This document shows, piece after piece, positions 24,057 to 32,269 of a stretch of 59,168 nucleotides of DNA. Below the pieces are notes generated by a model. That model was given only the letters and a program-made list of their open reading frames with translations. It was not told the origin of the DNA and searched no databases. How positions within the stretch are numbered: the stretch's first letter is position 1; each line of letters opens with the position of its first letter. The translations under genes were made by a program, and so were the position numbers. The DNA comes from Gallionellaceae bacterium UBA6222. Lineage in GTDB: Bacteria; Pseudomonadota; Gammaproteobacteria; Burkholderiales; Gallionellaceae. The DNA is taken from contig DISA01000042.1 of assembly GCA_002421915.1 (NCBI GenBank), forward strand, positions 34,910 through 94,077, written 5' to 3'.

Positions 24057-25906
24057 TCCAATTTCTCCCCTTTGCGTGACGGCGCGAACAACTCAACCTC
24101 CTGTTCGCGCCCCTTGACCTTGAATGAGCCGAATGACTCAAACTCGAACGCATCACCGCACGCCTGCATCGTCTCGCGCGACACCAGGATGCGCGACACG
24201 CCCTTGGTCAGCCCTTCGATACGGCTGGCCAAATTTACCGTGTCGCCGATGGCGGTGTATTCGCGCCGCTGTTCTGATCCGATCAGACCAACCACCGCCG
24301 GGCCGGAATGAATGCCGATACCCACATCGAAACTAGCATCCGCCTCGCCCAGTTCATGTCTGAAGCGCTGCAACACCTCGACCATCTCCAGCGCCGCCCC
24401 GACCGCATGGCGCGCATGCTCCGGGTCGTCGAGTGGCGCGCCCCAGAACGCCATGATGGCATCACCGATGAACTTGTCGAGCGAACCCCCGTGGCGGAAA
24501 ATCACCTCGACCTGCAGGCTGAAATAACGGTTGAGCAATTCCACCACCTGCTCCGGCGTACGTTTCTCGGACAGGGTGGTAAAACCCCGGATGTCGGAGA
24601 ACAGCACCGTCACCTGGCGGCTTTCACCGGCGCGGCTCAACCCGCCGTGCGCCACCAGTTCCTGCACCACATGCGGATTGACGAAACGGCTGAACATCTG
24701 CACTGCCTGCTCGCGCGATTTGCGTTCGCGCAGATATTCGCGCAGGGCAAAGGTGAAATAGGCCGCCCACGCCAGCAACAGCGGCGACAACACCGGCAGC
24801 AACAGCAATTGTCCGGCAGCCAGATACGCGGCCAGCAACAAGACTGCAGTCACCCCAAGCAATCCCTGTCCGATCTTCAATGCATTCACGCCGCGCAGGA
24901 AAGCCAGGCTTGACAACCCCAGCAGCAACAGCGCGATGCCCAGCGCGAAATCCCGATTTGCGCGCTGCATGGCACGGCCATTCTTCAGATTGTCGATGGC
25001 CGTCGCCAGTATCTCCATACCCGGATACAGGCTCGCCATCGGTGTCACCCGCACGTCGTGCATGCCGGTCGCGGCGGTACCGATGATGACGATTTTATCC
25101 TTCAGCTCATCTGCCGGACGGCGGCGCTGTTCGCGATTGAAATCCGCGTACAGATCGGCATAGGAGATGTGCCTGAAAGAATTGGCCTTGCCGCGCCAGG
25201 CAAGGATCATGTCCGCCTGTTGCGGCACCGCATAGCCCAGATCCCGCGCCACACGTGCCGGCAGGGACGGGATCATCCAGCCGTAGGCATCGGTGTAGAG
25301 CTGGTAACGCCGCCCGACACCGTCCGCATCTTCCACGAAATTGATGGTGCCCACGCGCCAATGCTCGGGGTCGATCGCCAGCGGCGGCAACACGGCAATA
25401 TGCGCTGCCGCATCGGCCCGCTCGCCGCGTTGCAGGCCGAGCAACGGCGCGATTTCCGCGGCAGACGCACCTTGCGCGTCAAGCGCCGCATCACGCCGCA
25501 CCATCGGAAAATACACATTGGTCTTGCCTTGCAATGCCCGATTGAATGCGTCGTCACTGTCCGGCCTGAACTGGTCGCGCTCGCTGAACAGGATGTCGAA
25601 CACGATGGCGCGCGGTTGCTGTGCTGCGATCCCGCGCACCAGTTCGCCGTGAACGGCGCGCGGCCACGGCCAGCGCCCGGCCTCGTCTTCCATCTGCGCC
25701 AGACTGGCGTCGTCGATATCAACGATGACGATATCCGGATCGGGTGCCAGTTGTTGCGCCTGCAGGCGCACAAAGGCATCGGACAGACGGCTCTCCAGCG
25801 GCGACAGGGTATGCAGGACAAGCAGCTCCAGCGCCGCGAGCAGGACGAAAACCACGCCGATGCGCAGGGTGATCTGATTATCCGCGGACCTGGGTATGTT
25901 TTGCAT
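24053..25906 (-). CDS. CHASE2-class III adenylate/guanylate cyclase
   Basis: 617 residues from ATG 25906. One N-terminal TM (~12-32) leads to a periplasmic CHASE2 domain (SRLSDAFVRLQAQ, IVIVDIDDASLAQM, FDILFSERD), then three TMs (~about 330-400), and a cytosolic cyclase domain: metal sites in FSDIRGFT and IGDAIMAFW, Lys in DKFIGD, and NLASRIEGLTK. CHASE2 binds an unknown extracellular signal. This is the second cyclase of the window. It starts the operon with the SH3 protein and M48 protease. The frame stays open 69 codons further upstream (see 25907-26119). Confidence 0.93.
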   Translation of the reverse strand: MQNIPRSADNQITLRIGVVFVLLAALELLVLHTLSPLESRLSDAFVRLQAQQLAPDPDIVIVDIDDASLAQMEDEAGRWPWPRAVHGELVRGIAAQQPRAIVFDILFSERDQFRPDSDDAFNRALQGKTNVYFPMVRRDAALDAQGASAAEIAPLLGLQRGERADAAAHIAVLPPLAIDPEHWRVGTINFVEDADGVGRRYQLYTDAYGWMIPSLPARVARDLGYAVPQQADMILAWRGKANSFRHISYADLYADFNREQRRRPADELKDKIVIIGTAATGMHDVRVTPMASLYPGMEILATAIDNLKNGRAMQRANRDFALGIALLLLGLSSLAFLRGVNALKIGQGLLGVTAVLLLAAYLAAGQLLLLPVLSPLLLAWAAYFTFALREYLRERKSREQAVQMFSRFVNPHVVQELVAHGGLSRAGESRQVTVLFSDIRGFTTLSEKRTPEQVVELLNRYFSLQVEVIFRHGGSLDKFIGDAIMAFWGAPLDDPEHARHAVGAALEMVEVLQRFRHELGEADASFDVGIGIHSGPAVVGLIGSEQRREYTAIGDTVNLASRIEGLTKGVSRILVSRETMQACGDAFEFESFGSFKVKGREQEVELFAPSRKGEKLE

Positions 25907-26119
25907 GGCGCTTATTCTGCCCGATTCCGCATGAAATCGGCTACTTTGTACAAAACTCGGCAGCTCACGGTACAGCGATTCATCCCCAACCACTTCCTGC
26001 AAAGCCTGCGTCATGCGCAGCATCCACCGGTAATGCCCGGCATCCCAGATGGCGAATGGCAGGTGACGCTGCTTGATATCCTCCACCACCCACAGGAAGT
26101 GGAAAGATGCCAAAGAGCC
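25907..26119 (-). other. open frame upstream of the CHASE2 cyclase, unrecognised remnant
   Basis: The cyclase frame stays open from 25906 to a TAA at 26120-26122 and has protein-like composition (ASFHFLWVVEDIKQR, AIWDAGHYRWMLRM), but no ATG; the only start is TTG 26113. It ends exactly where the higBA module at 26123 begins, so it could be a gene fragment cut by that insertion or an unused N-terminal extension. I do not recognise it. Confidence 0.35.
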
Positions 26120-26132
26120 TTAATACTCCAAA

Positions 26133-26154
26133 ATATCTCTTTTTGAGATATACT
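26133..26154 (+). promoter_or_regulatory. higBA operator and -10 element
   Basis: ATATCTC (26133-26139), TTTTT, GAGATAT (26145-26151) is a perfect 7-bp inverted repeat. A -10 TATACT (26149-26154) overlaps it and lies 7 nt before the higB ATG (26162). No SD is seen; I find no convincing -35. Confidence 0.6.
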
Positions 26155-26161
26155 GCACCCC

Positions 26162-26446
26162 ATGCACATCATCACACACCGCCGTATCGTGACTGCACAG
26201 CAGACGCACCCTCAATGTGCAACTGCACTCGAACAGTGGTATCGCTTGTGCAAAAAGGCCGAGTGGCGAAACTTCACTGAAATGAGGGCACTTTTCCCAA
26301 GTGCCGATAAAGTCGGCGATGTGTTCGTGTTTGATATTGGGGGAAACAAGCTGCGCCTGATCGCAGCCATCCACTTCAACACCGGACGACTATTCATCAG
26401 AGCCGTATTGACACATAAGGAGTATGACCAAGGAGGTTGGAAATGA
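26162..26446 (+). CDS. higB: HigB family toxin (PF09907-type)
   Basis: 94 residues with the RelE-like HigB_toxin pattern: WRNFTEMRALFPSADKVGD, then VFDIGGNKLRLIAAIHFNTG and IRAVLTHKEYDQG, the conserved C-terminal THxEYD. It is expected to cleave mRNA on the ribosome. It overlaps higA by 4 nt (26443-26446). The operator at 26133-26151 and the -10 only 7 nt before the ATG point to autoregulated, possibly leaderless, expression. It is a different family from the 6577 and 31517 toxins. Confidence 0.92.
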   Translation: MHIITHRRIVTAQQTHPQCATALEQWYRLCKKAEWRNFTEMRALFPSADKVGDVFVFDIGGNKLRLIAAIHFNTGRLFIRAVLTHKEYDQGGWK

Positions 26447-26844
26447 ATGCACGAGTTAGAACAGCGATTCAACATTGGGGTTATGTCGCGCCTCTGCTAC
26501 AACCTGCGCGCAATGCCAAAGAGTACGCGCAACTGGTCAAGGCGCTCGATGCTGCCATCGACGCTGGCGGCGCCGATGAAAAACACCCACTCGCTCGTCT
26601 GGTCGATTACCTTGGCGACCTGGTTGCAGAGTATGAAGCCAAAGACAAGATGCCCAAAGCGGCAACGGGCGCTGAAGCGCTGCGCTATTTGATGCAACGT
26701 GACGGATTGCGCCAAATCGACCTGCCAGAGTTGGGAAGCCAAGGAGTCGTGTCTGAATTGCTTTCAGGCCGCCGAGAATTCAATGCGCGCCAAGCGAAAG
26801 AATTGGCCGGGAAGTTTGGCGTTTCACCAGCACTGTTCCTGTAG
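26443..26844 (+). CDS. higA: HigA family antitoxin (XRE)
   Basis: 133 residues from ATG 26443, with a strong SD AGGAGG (26431-26436) inside the toxin gene. The N-terminal ~70 residues are helical and acidic (toxin-binding). The C-terminus is an XRE helix-turn-helix: EALRYLMQRDGLRQIDLPEL, then GVVSELLSGRREF. It neutralises HigB and should bind the ATATCTC operator. The strong SD next to a weak toxin start agrees with antitoxin excess. Confidence 0.93.
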   Translation: MNARVRTAIQHWGYVAPLLQPARNAKEYAQLVKALDAAIDAGGADEKHPLARLVDYLGDLVAEYEAKDKMPKAATGAEALRYLMQRDGLRQIDLPELGSQGVVSELLSGRREFNARQAKELAGKFGVSPALFL

Positions 26845-26847
26845 ATT

Positions 26848-27696
26848 TCAATCAACAAAAAATCTTTCTCCCATCTCTTCCAGTCCCACGCTCTGCAACA
26901 ACTCCTGCAACCGTGCCGCCGCCCGCTGGCGCGGCAGGTCTTTATAGCTGGCAATGATCAGTTCATTCTTCATCGAGTGTTCCCATCCCACCAGCTCGGT
27001 CACTGTCACCTGATAGCCGTGCGCTTCCAGTTGCAGGCAGCGCAATACGTTGGTGAGATGACTGCCGAATTCGCGCGTATGGATCGGATGTCGCCACAGT
27101 TCGGCGAGCGGGTGCTTCAGTGCCGCGCCCTTATTCTTGCGCAAAACTGCCGCCACCTCCGCCTGACAACACGGCACCAGCACGATGTGGCTGGCCTGCT
27201 TGGCCAGCGCAAAACGGATCGCATCGTCGGTCGCGGTATTGCAGGCATGCAAGGCCGTTACGATGTCCACCTTTGCAGGCAATTCGCCCGAAGTGATGGA
27301 TTCCGCCACCAACAGATTGAGGAACGACATCCCGGCAAAACCCAGACGCCGGGCCAGATCGCGCGAATGGGTGACCAGCTCCTCGCGCGTCTCGATGCCA
27401 AAAATATGGGATGCGTCATGCAAAGATTTGAAGAACAGGTCGTACAGGATGAAGCCCAGATACGACTTGCCCGCACCGTGATCCACCAGCGTCAGCACGT
27501 TTTTCTCTTGCCGGACTTCTTGCAGCAACGGCTCGATGAACTGGTACAGGTGATACACCTGCTTCAGCTTGCGCCGCGAATCCTGGTTCATCTTGCCGTC
27601 GCGCGTCAGGATGTGGAGCTCCTTCAGCAACTCGATGGACTGGCCGGGGCGAATCTCGGGGTATTCGGTGCTTGATGGTTTTTTCATGCTGTGCAT
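26848..27696 (-). CDS. SAM-dependent methyltransferase (PF13679-type)
   Basis: 282 residues from ATG 27696. Its start overlaps the mnmC stop (TAATG), so the pair is co-translated. It has the motif LTLVDHGAGKSYLGFILYDL (SAM binding), IFGIETREELVTHSRDLA, LVPCCQAEV, and the C-terminal NELIIASYKD. Members of this family lie in several pathways and their substrates are mostly unknown. Coupling with mnmC suggests a nucleic-acid, perhaps tRNA, substrate, which is only inferred from context. It is followed directly by the higBA module. Confidence 0.8.
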   Translation of the reverse strand: MHSMKKPSSTEYPEIRPGQSIELLKELHILTRDGKMNQDSRRKLKQVYHLYQFIEPLLQEVRQEKNVLTLVDHGAGKSYLGFILYDLFFKSLHDASHIFGIETREELVTHSRDLARRLGFAGMSFLNLLVAESITSGELPAKVDIVTALHACNTATDDAIRFALAKQASHIVLVPCCQAEVAAVLRKNKGAALKHPLAELWRHPIHTREFGSHLTNVLRCLQLEAHGYQVTVTELVGWEHSMKNELIIASYKDLPRQRAAARLQELLQSVGLEEMGERFFVD

Positions 27697-29600
27697 TATC
27701 CCTGAAGCCCGCCCCTGCGCAACGGCGCCAGCGCGTCCAGCAAATCCTGCGGCAGCGGCGGCAACTGCCCGCACATCATGGCAGTGATCATTTCGCCGGC
27801 GATGCCCGCCGTGAGCAGCCCGCGCGTACCGTGCGCCAGACTGCAATATAGCCCCTGATCAACTTTGCCCACCAGCGGCGTCGCCCCCGGCACAGAGCAG
27901 CGCACGCCGGCACGCCCATCCAGGTGCGCCACATCCACTTCGCCCAGCGCCTGATACAGGGCCGGCATGTGTGCGGCGATCCGCGTCAGGTTCTCCGCGT
28001 GTTCATTCGCACGAAGGTCGGTGCCGGCATCCCCGAAGACCGAGGTCGCGCCCGCCACATGCACCCCGCCCAGAGCCGGCGCACAATAACCTTCGGCGCA
28101 CAGCACGGCTTTCAGTTTTTCACTTTCAACCGTTGCGGGCAACAGGCTGATCTGGCCGCGCACCGGTTGCAGGGGAAAATCGGAGAATGGCGCCAGGGCT
28201 CGCGCCTGATACGCGCAACACACCACCACCTGTTCAGCTTCGAGAGAAAATCCATCGCCACTGGCACACCAGCCGGAAGCGGTGGGTGTCAGCGCAGTGA
28301 CCGCGCGACCAAGCGCCAAGGTAACCAGCGGATGATCCGCCAGACGGGCGCGGACGTGCGGTGGCACCACCCAGCCACCGGCGGGAAACCACAGTCCGCC
28401 GTGGGTCACCGGCAGCCCGGCCAGCGCCGACGCCTCGCCCGCATCCACCACCCGCAACAGATGCGGCGGCCACTCCAGCGCGGCGAGTTTGCGGATGCGC
28501 TTTGCCTCCGCCTCGGTTGCAGCCATTTGCAGCAGGCCGCATTCGGCACGATGCACACCATCCGCCGGCACGACATCATCGAGTAGCGCCAGTGCATGGC
28601 CGTAAGAGGCGAGCACGAACCGGTGCAGCGCATTCATGCCCGCGCCGAAACGCGCATGCAGCATGCCGCGCAGATTGGCGGGAACAGCGCCGTCCAGTTG
28701 CGGTATGCGGTCGATCAGGGTGACGGCGATGCCGCGCTGCGCCAGTGCACGCGCGGTCGCGCATCCGGCGATCCCCGCACCGATGACGAGGGCGGTGCAG
28801 GGTGTCCGGCTCGACGCGCCCGGCTCCGGTTGCATCGCAACAGATATTGTCGGACTGAAGTCCGACCCACAGGAGTCGGCGGTGTGCGGTTCGGACTTCA
28901 GTCCGACATGTGGCACGGAAACTCTACCCACAACCATCTCGCGTTTATGCCCGAAGCCCGGCACACGCTCGACCATGAATCCTGCCTGCTGCAAGCCGCG
29001 CCGCACCCAGCCCGCGCAGGTGTAGGTTGCCAGCGTCGCATCCTCGCGCGAAGCGCGGGCAACACCGGACAGCACTGCCTCACTCCACATCTCCGGGTTC
29101 TTGGCCGGCGAGAACCCGTCGAGGAACCAAGCGTCCACAACGGCTTCCGGCAATTGCGGCAGGGCATCCGCCACCTCTTCGATCGCCAGTGTCAGGCGCA
29201 CGCGCCCGTCGGCAAAATTCCAGCGGTTCCAGCCCGGCACGCGGCGCTGCCAGCGCGCAAGCAACACTTCGGCCTCGGCGTGCAATTCAGGCCACAGTGC
29301 AAGGGCGGCACGCAGCCCATCCTGACCGATGGGAAATTTTTCCACGCTGAAGAAATCCAGATTTGCGCCTGCGGGCGCGCACTGCTCGAACAACTGCCAG
29401 GTACACAGAAAATTCAGCCCGGTGCCAAAACCGGTCTCGCCGATGCAGAAACTCTCACCTTCACGCAAGACAGCGAAGCGTTGCGCCAGATCATTCCCTC
29501 GCAGAAAAACATGGCGCGTTTCTTCCAAACCGGAATCGGCGGAGAAGTACACATCGCCATAGCGATCAGAGTAAGGCTGGTTGTTTTTCCAGTGCAGCAT
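27696..29600 (-). CDS. mnmC: bifunctional tRNA mnm5s2U34 biosynthesis protein MnmC
   Basis: 634 residues. The N-terminal MnmC2 methyltransferase (~1-225; GETGFGTGLNFL is the SAM loop, LDGFSPAKNPEMW is conserved) is joined to a C-terminal FAD oxidoreductase MnmC1 (~265-625; GAGIAGCATARALAQRG binds FAD). MnmC removes the carboxymethyl group of cmnm5s2U at tRNA position 34 and then methylates. Residues 232-251, between the two domains, are encoded by a palindromic repeat pair (28849-28907), so the linker is an in-frame insertion. The downstream methyltransferase overlaps it by one base. Confidence 0.95.
   Translation of the reverse strand: MLHWKNNQPYSDRYGDVYFSADSGLEETRHVFLRGNDLAQRFAVLREGESFCIGETGFGTGLNFLCTWQLFEQCAPAGANLDFFSVEKFPIGQDGLRAALALWPELHAEAEVLLARWQRRVPGWNRWNFADGRVRLTLAIEEVADALPQLPEAVVDAWFLDGFSPAKNPEMWSEAVLSGVARASREDATLATYTCAGWVRRGLQQAGFMVERVPGFGHKREMVVGRVSVPHVGLKSEPHTADSCGSDFSPTISVAMQPEPGASSRTPCTALVIGAGIAGCATARALAQRGIAVTLIDRIPQLDGAVPANLRGMLHARFGAGMNALHRFVLASYGHALALLDDVVPADGVHRAECGLLQMAATEAEAKRIRKLAALEWPPHLLRVVDAGEASALAGLPVTHGGLWFPAGGWVVPPHVRARLADHPLVTLALGRAVTALTPTASGWCASGDGFSLEAEQVVVCCAYQARALAPFSDFPLQPVRGQISLLPATVESEKLKAVLCAEGYCAPALGGVHVAGATSVFGDAGTDLRANEHAENLTRIAAHMPALYQALGEVDVAHLDGRAGVRCSVPGATPLVGKVDQGLYCSLAHGTRGLLTAGIAGEMITAMMCGQLPPLPQDLLDALAPLRRGGLQG
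28849..28907. repeat. inverted pair of GTCGGACT palindromes inside mnmC
   Basis: GTCGGACTGAAGTCCGAC (28849-28866) and TCGGACTTCAGTCCGA (28891-28906) are each palindromes and lie in inverted orientation around a 24-nt centre. They translate as part of the domain linker of MnmC. Related units occur in mutL (30818-30860) and miaA (34482-34498). Confidence 0.85.
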
Positions 29601-29682
29601 GGAAGGGTCAGCGAGAAGTGCTTGCGGGCGCGGATTATACCCGTCGCTCCCGTGCCCGGAGCGGCGCGGCTATAATCCGCAT

Positions 29683-31470
29683 ATGCCTGCCATCCATCTC
29701 CTGCCCGATCTGCTCATCAACCAAATTGCCGCCGGCGAAGTGATCGAGCGCCCGGCTTCGGCCCTGAAGGAATTGCTGGAAAACAGTCTGGACGCAGGGG
29801 CGACGGAGATCGCGGTGCAACTGGAAGGTGGTGGCATCAAACGCCTTCTGGTGCGCGACAACGGCGGCGGCATCGCGGCGGAACAACTGCCACTGGCACT
29901 GATGCGCCACGCCACCAGCAAGATCGCCTCGCTCGAAGACTTGCAGCGCGTCGCCAGCATGGGTTTTCGCGGTGAGGCACTGGCCAGCATGGCGGCGGTG
30001 GCGCAGGTCACACTCACCAGCCGCCCGGGGGATGCCGCACACGCATGGAAAGTGGAAGCGATGGACGGCAAGCAGGGCGCCGCGGCTCCCGCCTCCCATG
30101 CACAGGGGACCAGTGTCGAATTGCGCGAGCTGTATTTCAACACCCCGGCGCGGCGCAAATTCCTGAAGACTGAAAACACAGAATACGCATGGTGCGCAGA
30201 GGTGTTCAAGCGCATCGCGCTGGCGCGGCCGGATGTCGCATTCAGCTTGCAGCACAACGAGAAAACCATCTGGCAACTGCCGAAGCACGAACTGCCGCAG
30301 CGCATCAACGCCATCCTCGGTGCCGAATTCGGCCAGCACGCCATCGCCGTCGAACGCCAGATCGGCGCACTGCATCTGCACGGCATCGCCGCCCTGCCCG
30401 CCTATTCGTGCTCGACGCGTGACGAACAATATTTCTTCGTCAACGGCCGCTTCGTGCGCGACAAGGTGCTGATGCACGCCGTGCGCCAGGCGTATCAGGA
30501 CATCCTGCACCACCAGCGCCATCCCGCTTTTGTGCTGTTCCTCGAACTGCCGCCGGAACAGGTGGATGTGAACGTGCATCCCGCCAAGAGCGAGGTGCGC
30601 TTCCGCGAAAGCCAGGGCATCCACCAGTTCGTGTTCCATGCCTTGCAGGATGCATTGAGTGCAACGATGGCAGACAAAACGCCCTCACCCCAACCCTCTC
30701 CCTTCGGGCGGGGGAGTGAGCCCGCATCCAGTTTCCCAATTCAGCAACAACGCATCCCTTTCGGCGCGGCGCAACAACAAGCGACCTATCGCTTGTGGGA
30801 AACGCAAACCGATGCAGGCCGGACTTTAGTCCGACCTGTCGGACTGAAGTCCGACCCACATACCCCCTTTACCCTCCCCGCATCCGAGCATCCGCTCGGC
30901 TTCGCCCTCGGCCAGCTCTCCGGCATCTACATCCTCGCGCAAAACCAGCATGGCTTGATCGTGGTCGACATGCACGCCGCACATGAACGCATCGTGTATG
31001 AAAAACTGAAGGCTGCCTTCGACGCACAACAGATGCCAACCCAGCCGCTGCTGATCCCGGTCACCTTTGCCGCCGAAGCACTGGATATCGCCACCGCCGA
31101 AGAAGAACAGGAAGCGCTTAAACAGCTAGGCTTCGACATCGCCCCCCTCTCCACCAACACGCTGGCCGTGCGCGCCATGCCCGCCATGCTCAAGCAATCG
31201 CACGCCGAAGCCGCCGCGTGCGAAGTGCTGCACGAACTGCGCGACTTCGGTGCTTCGCGTACCCTCACCGAACGCCGCAACGAACTGCTCGCCACCCTCG
31301 CCTGCCATTCCGCCGTGCGCGCCAACCAGCAACTCAGCCTCCCCGAGATGAACGCCATCCTGCGCGAGATGGAAAGCACCTCCCGCGCCGACCAATGCAA
31401 CCACGGCAGACCGACCTGGTTCCAGGTCACCATCGCGGAACTGGATGCGATGTTCATGCGCGGGAAGTGA
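29683..31470 (+). CDS. mutL: DNA mismatch repair protein MutL
   Basis: 595 residues from ATG 29683. The GHKL ATPase is complete: EVIERPASALKELLENSLDA, VRDNGGGI, GFRGEALASMAAVA, and the S5 fold with FVNGRFVRD. The C-terminal dimerisation domain ends in RADQCNHGRPTWFQVTIAEL. No metal-binding endonuclease motif (DQHAxxE) is seen in full: the related site reads VDMHAAHERI. MutL links MutS to repair. The interdomain linker contains two repeat insertions (residues ~334-347 and ~379-393). TATAAT (29671-29676) lies 6 nt before the ATG, which suggests a leaderless mRNA. Its last 123 bp recur at 32143-32265. Confidence 0.95.
   Translation: MPAIHLLPDLLINQIAAGEVIERPASALKELLENSLDAGATEIAVQLEGGGIKRLLVRDNGGGIAAEQLPLALMRHATSKIASLEDLQRVASMGFRGEALASMAAVAQVTLTSRPGDAAHAWKVEAMDGKQGAAAPASHAQGTSVELRELYFNTPARRKFLKTENTEYAWCAEVFKRIALARPDVAFSLQHNEKTIWQLPKHELPQRINAILGAEFGQHAIAVERQIGALHLHGIAALPAYSCSTRDEQYFFVNGRFVRDKVLMHAVRQAYQDILHHQRHPAFVLFLELPPEQVDVNVHPAKSEVRFRESQGIHQFVFHALQDALSATMADKTPSPQPSPFGRGSEPASSFPIQQQRIPFGAAQQQATYRLWETQTDAGRTLVRPVGLKSDPHTPFTLPASEHPLGFALGQLSGIYILAQNQHGLIVVDMHAAHERIVYEKLKAAFDAQQMPTQPLLIPVTFAAEALDIATAEEEQEALKQLGFDIAPLSTNTLAVRAMPAMLKQSHAEAAACEVLHELRDFGASRTLTERRNELLATLACHSAVRANQQLSLPEMNAILREMESTSRADQCNHGRPTWFQVTIAELDAMFMRGK
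30681..30723. repeat. CCCTCACC/GGTGAG-type palindromic repeat inside mutL
   Basis: An imperfect hairpin with CAACCCTCTCCC on the left arm and GGGGGAGTGAG on the right, a TTCG-like loop. It encodes PSPQPSPFGRGSEPA in the MutL linker. Related units are in miaA (34078-34119) and between arnD and arnA (41051-41115). Confidence 0.75.
30818..30860. repeat. tandem GTCGGACT palindromes inside mutL
   Basis: CGGACTTTAGTCCG (30820-30833) is followed head-to-tail by GTCGGACTGAAGTCCGAC (30838-30855). The second unit is identical to the one in mnmC. They encode part of the MutL linker (VRPVGLKSD). Confidence 0.85.
31348..31470 (+). repeat. mutL 3' end, copy 1 of a 123-bp direct repeat
   Basis: The last 41 codons of mutL (ATGAACGCC to the TGA) match 32143-32265 at 113 of 123 bases with no gap. 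The unit between the copies holds the higBA module. Both copies keep the reading frame and end in a stop codon at the same position. Confidence 0.9.
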
Positions 31471-31477
31471 TTCCACA

Positions 31478-31510
31478 TACACTTGACATGTGTAGCCCAT
31501 AGGATACACT
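31478..31510 (+). promoter_or_regulatory. higBA promoter and operator
   Basis: -35 TTGACA (31483-31488), 16-bp spacer, -10 TACACT (31505-31510). An inverted repeat TACAC-7-GTGTA (31478-31482, 31490-31494) spans the -35. Exactly 6 nt separate the -10 from the toxin ATG at 31517, so transcription should start at the start codon. Confidence 0.65.
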
Positions 31511-31516
31511 TCGCCC

Positions 31517-31804
31517 ATGTGCGTGCTAACCACCGAGGTCTATCGAGACTGGATAAATACTCTCAAGGATCGTACCGGTCGCGCCCGCATCCAGATGCGG
31601 GTGGATCGTCTGGTTCACGGCAATCCCGGACAGCATCGCAAGCTGACGAATGGCGTTTCCGAGTTGAAGATTGATTTCGGGCCGGGTTACCGCGTTTATT
31701 ACACCGAGCGGCATGGCGAGATCATCATCCTGCTGGCAGGTGGCGACAAGTCCAGCCAGCAGCAAGACATCAAGACCGCCATCACGCTTGCCGGGAATCT
31801 TTGA
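31517..31804 (+). CDS. higB: HigB/RelE-type addiction module killer protein
   Basis: 95 residues of the RelE/ParE superfamily (putative addiction module killer type): RDWINTLKDRTGRARIQMRV, LTNGVSELKIDFGPGYRVYY, and ILLAGGDKSSQQQDIKTA. The YRVYY and GGDKxxQxxDI segments carry the catalytic surface and look intact. It lies in the insertion between the mutL end and its copy. It precedes its antitoxin by 12 nt. The start has no SD and a -10 six nt upstream, predicting a leaderless mRNA. Confidence 0.92.
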   Translation: MCVLTTEVYRDWINTLKDRTGRARIQMRVDRLVHGNPGQHRKLTNGVSELKIDFGPGYRVYYTERHGEIIILLAGGDKSSQQQDIKTAITLAGNL

Positions 31805-31816
31805 GAGGAGTGCAAC

Positions 31817-32128
31817 ATGCCCAAGACCAAAGCCACTGCAAAAGCCAAAACTCTGCCCTACGATGTGGCGGAACAACTGCGCACACCGGAGGAAATGGCT
31901 GCCTACCTTGACGCATGGCTGATCGAAGCCCCAGAGGATGCCGCCGGCATCGCCCGCGCGCTCGGTGACATCGCCCGCGCCAAAGGCATGTCACAGGTCG
32001 CCCGCGATGCGGGACTCAGCCGCGAAAGCCTCTACAAGGCGCTCAGCGAAAACGGCAACCCTAGCTTGGCCACCGTCCTTAAAGTCGCCCGCGCACTGGG
32101 TCTTCAGCTTCACGCACAAACAGTCTGA
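31817..32128 (+). CDS. higA: HigA-type addiction module antidote
   Basis: 103 residues. A basic N-terminus is followed by LRTPEEMAAYLDAWLIEAPE and an XRE helix-turn-helix (GMSQVARDAGLSRESLYKAL, then GNPSLATVLKVARALG), the pattern of the putative addiction antidote family. It is preceded by SD GAGAGGAG. It should neutralise the 31517 toxin and repress through the TACAC/GTGTA operator. The next 14 nt lead straight into the mutL-end copy. Confidence 0.93.
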   Translation: MPKTKATAKAKTLPYDVAEQLRTPEEMAAYLDAWLIEAPEDAAGIARALGDIARAKGMSQVARDAGLSRESLYKALSENGNPSLATVLKVARALGLQLHAQTV

Positions 32129-32142
32129 ACAACGCCATCAAG

Positions 32143-32265
32143 ATGAACGCCATCCTGTGCCAGATGGAAAGCACCTCCCGCGCCGACCAATGCAACCACG
32201 ACCGCCCGACCTGGTTCCAGATCACCATTGCGGAGCTGGATGCGATGTTCATGCGCGGGAAATAA
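32143..32265 (+). repeat. mutL 3' end, copy 2 of a 123-bp direct repeat
   Basis: Second copy of 31348-31470; it ends in TAA, 4 nt before the MFS start at 32270. The close spacing to the next gene suggests that this copy is the ancestral end of mutL, and that the toxin-antitoxin unit with a fresh mutL end was inserted upstream. Confidence 0.88.
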
Positions 32266-32269
32266 CAAC

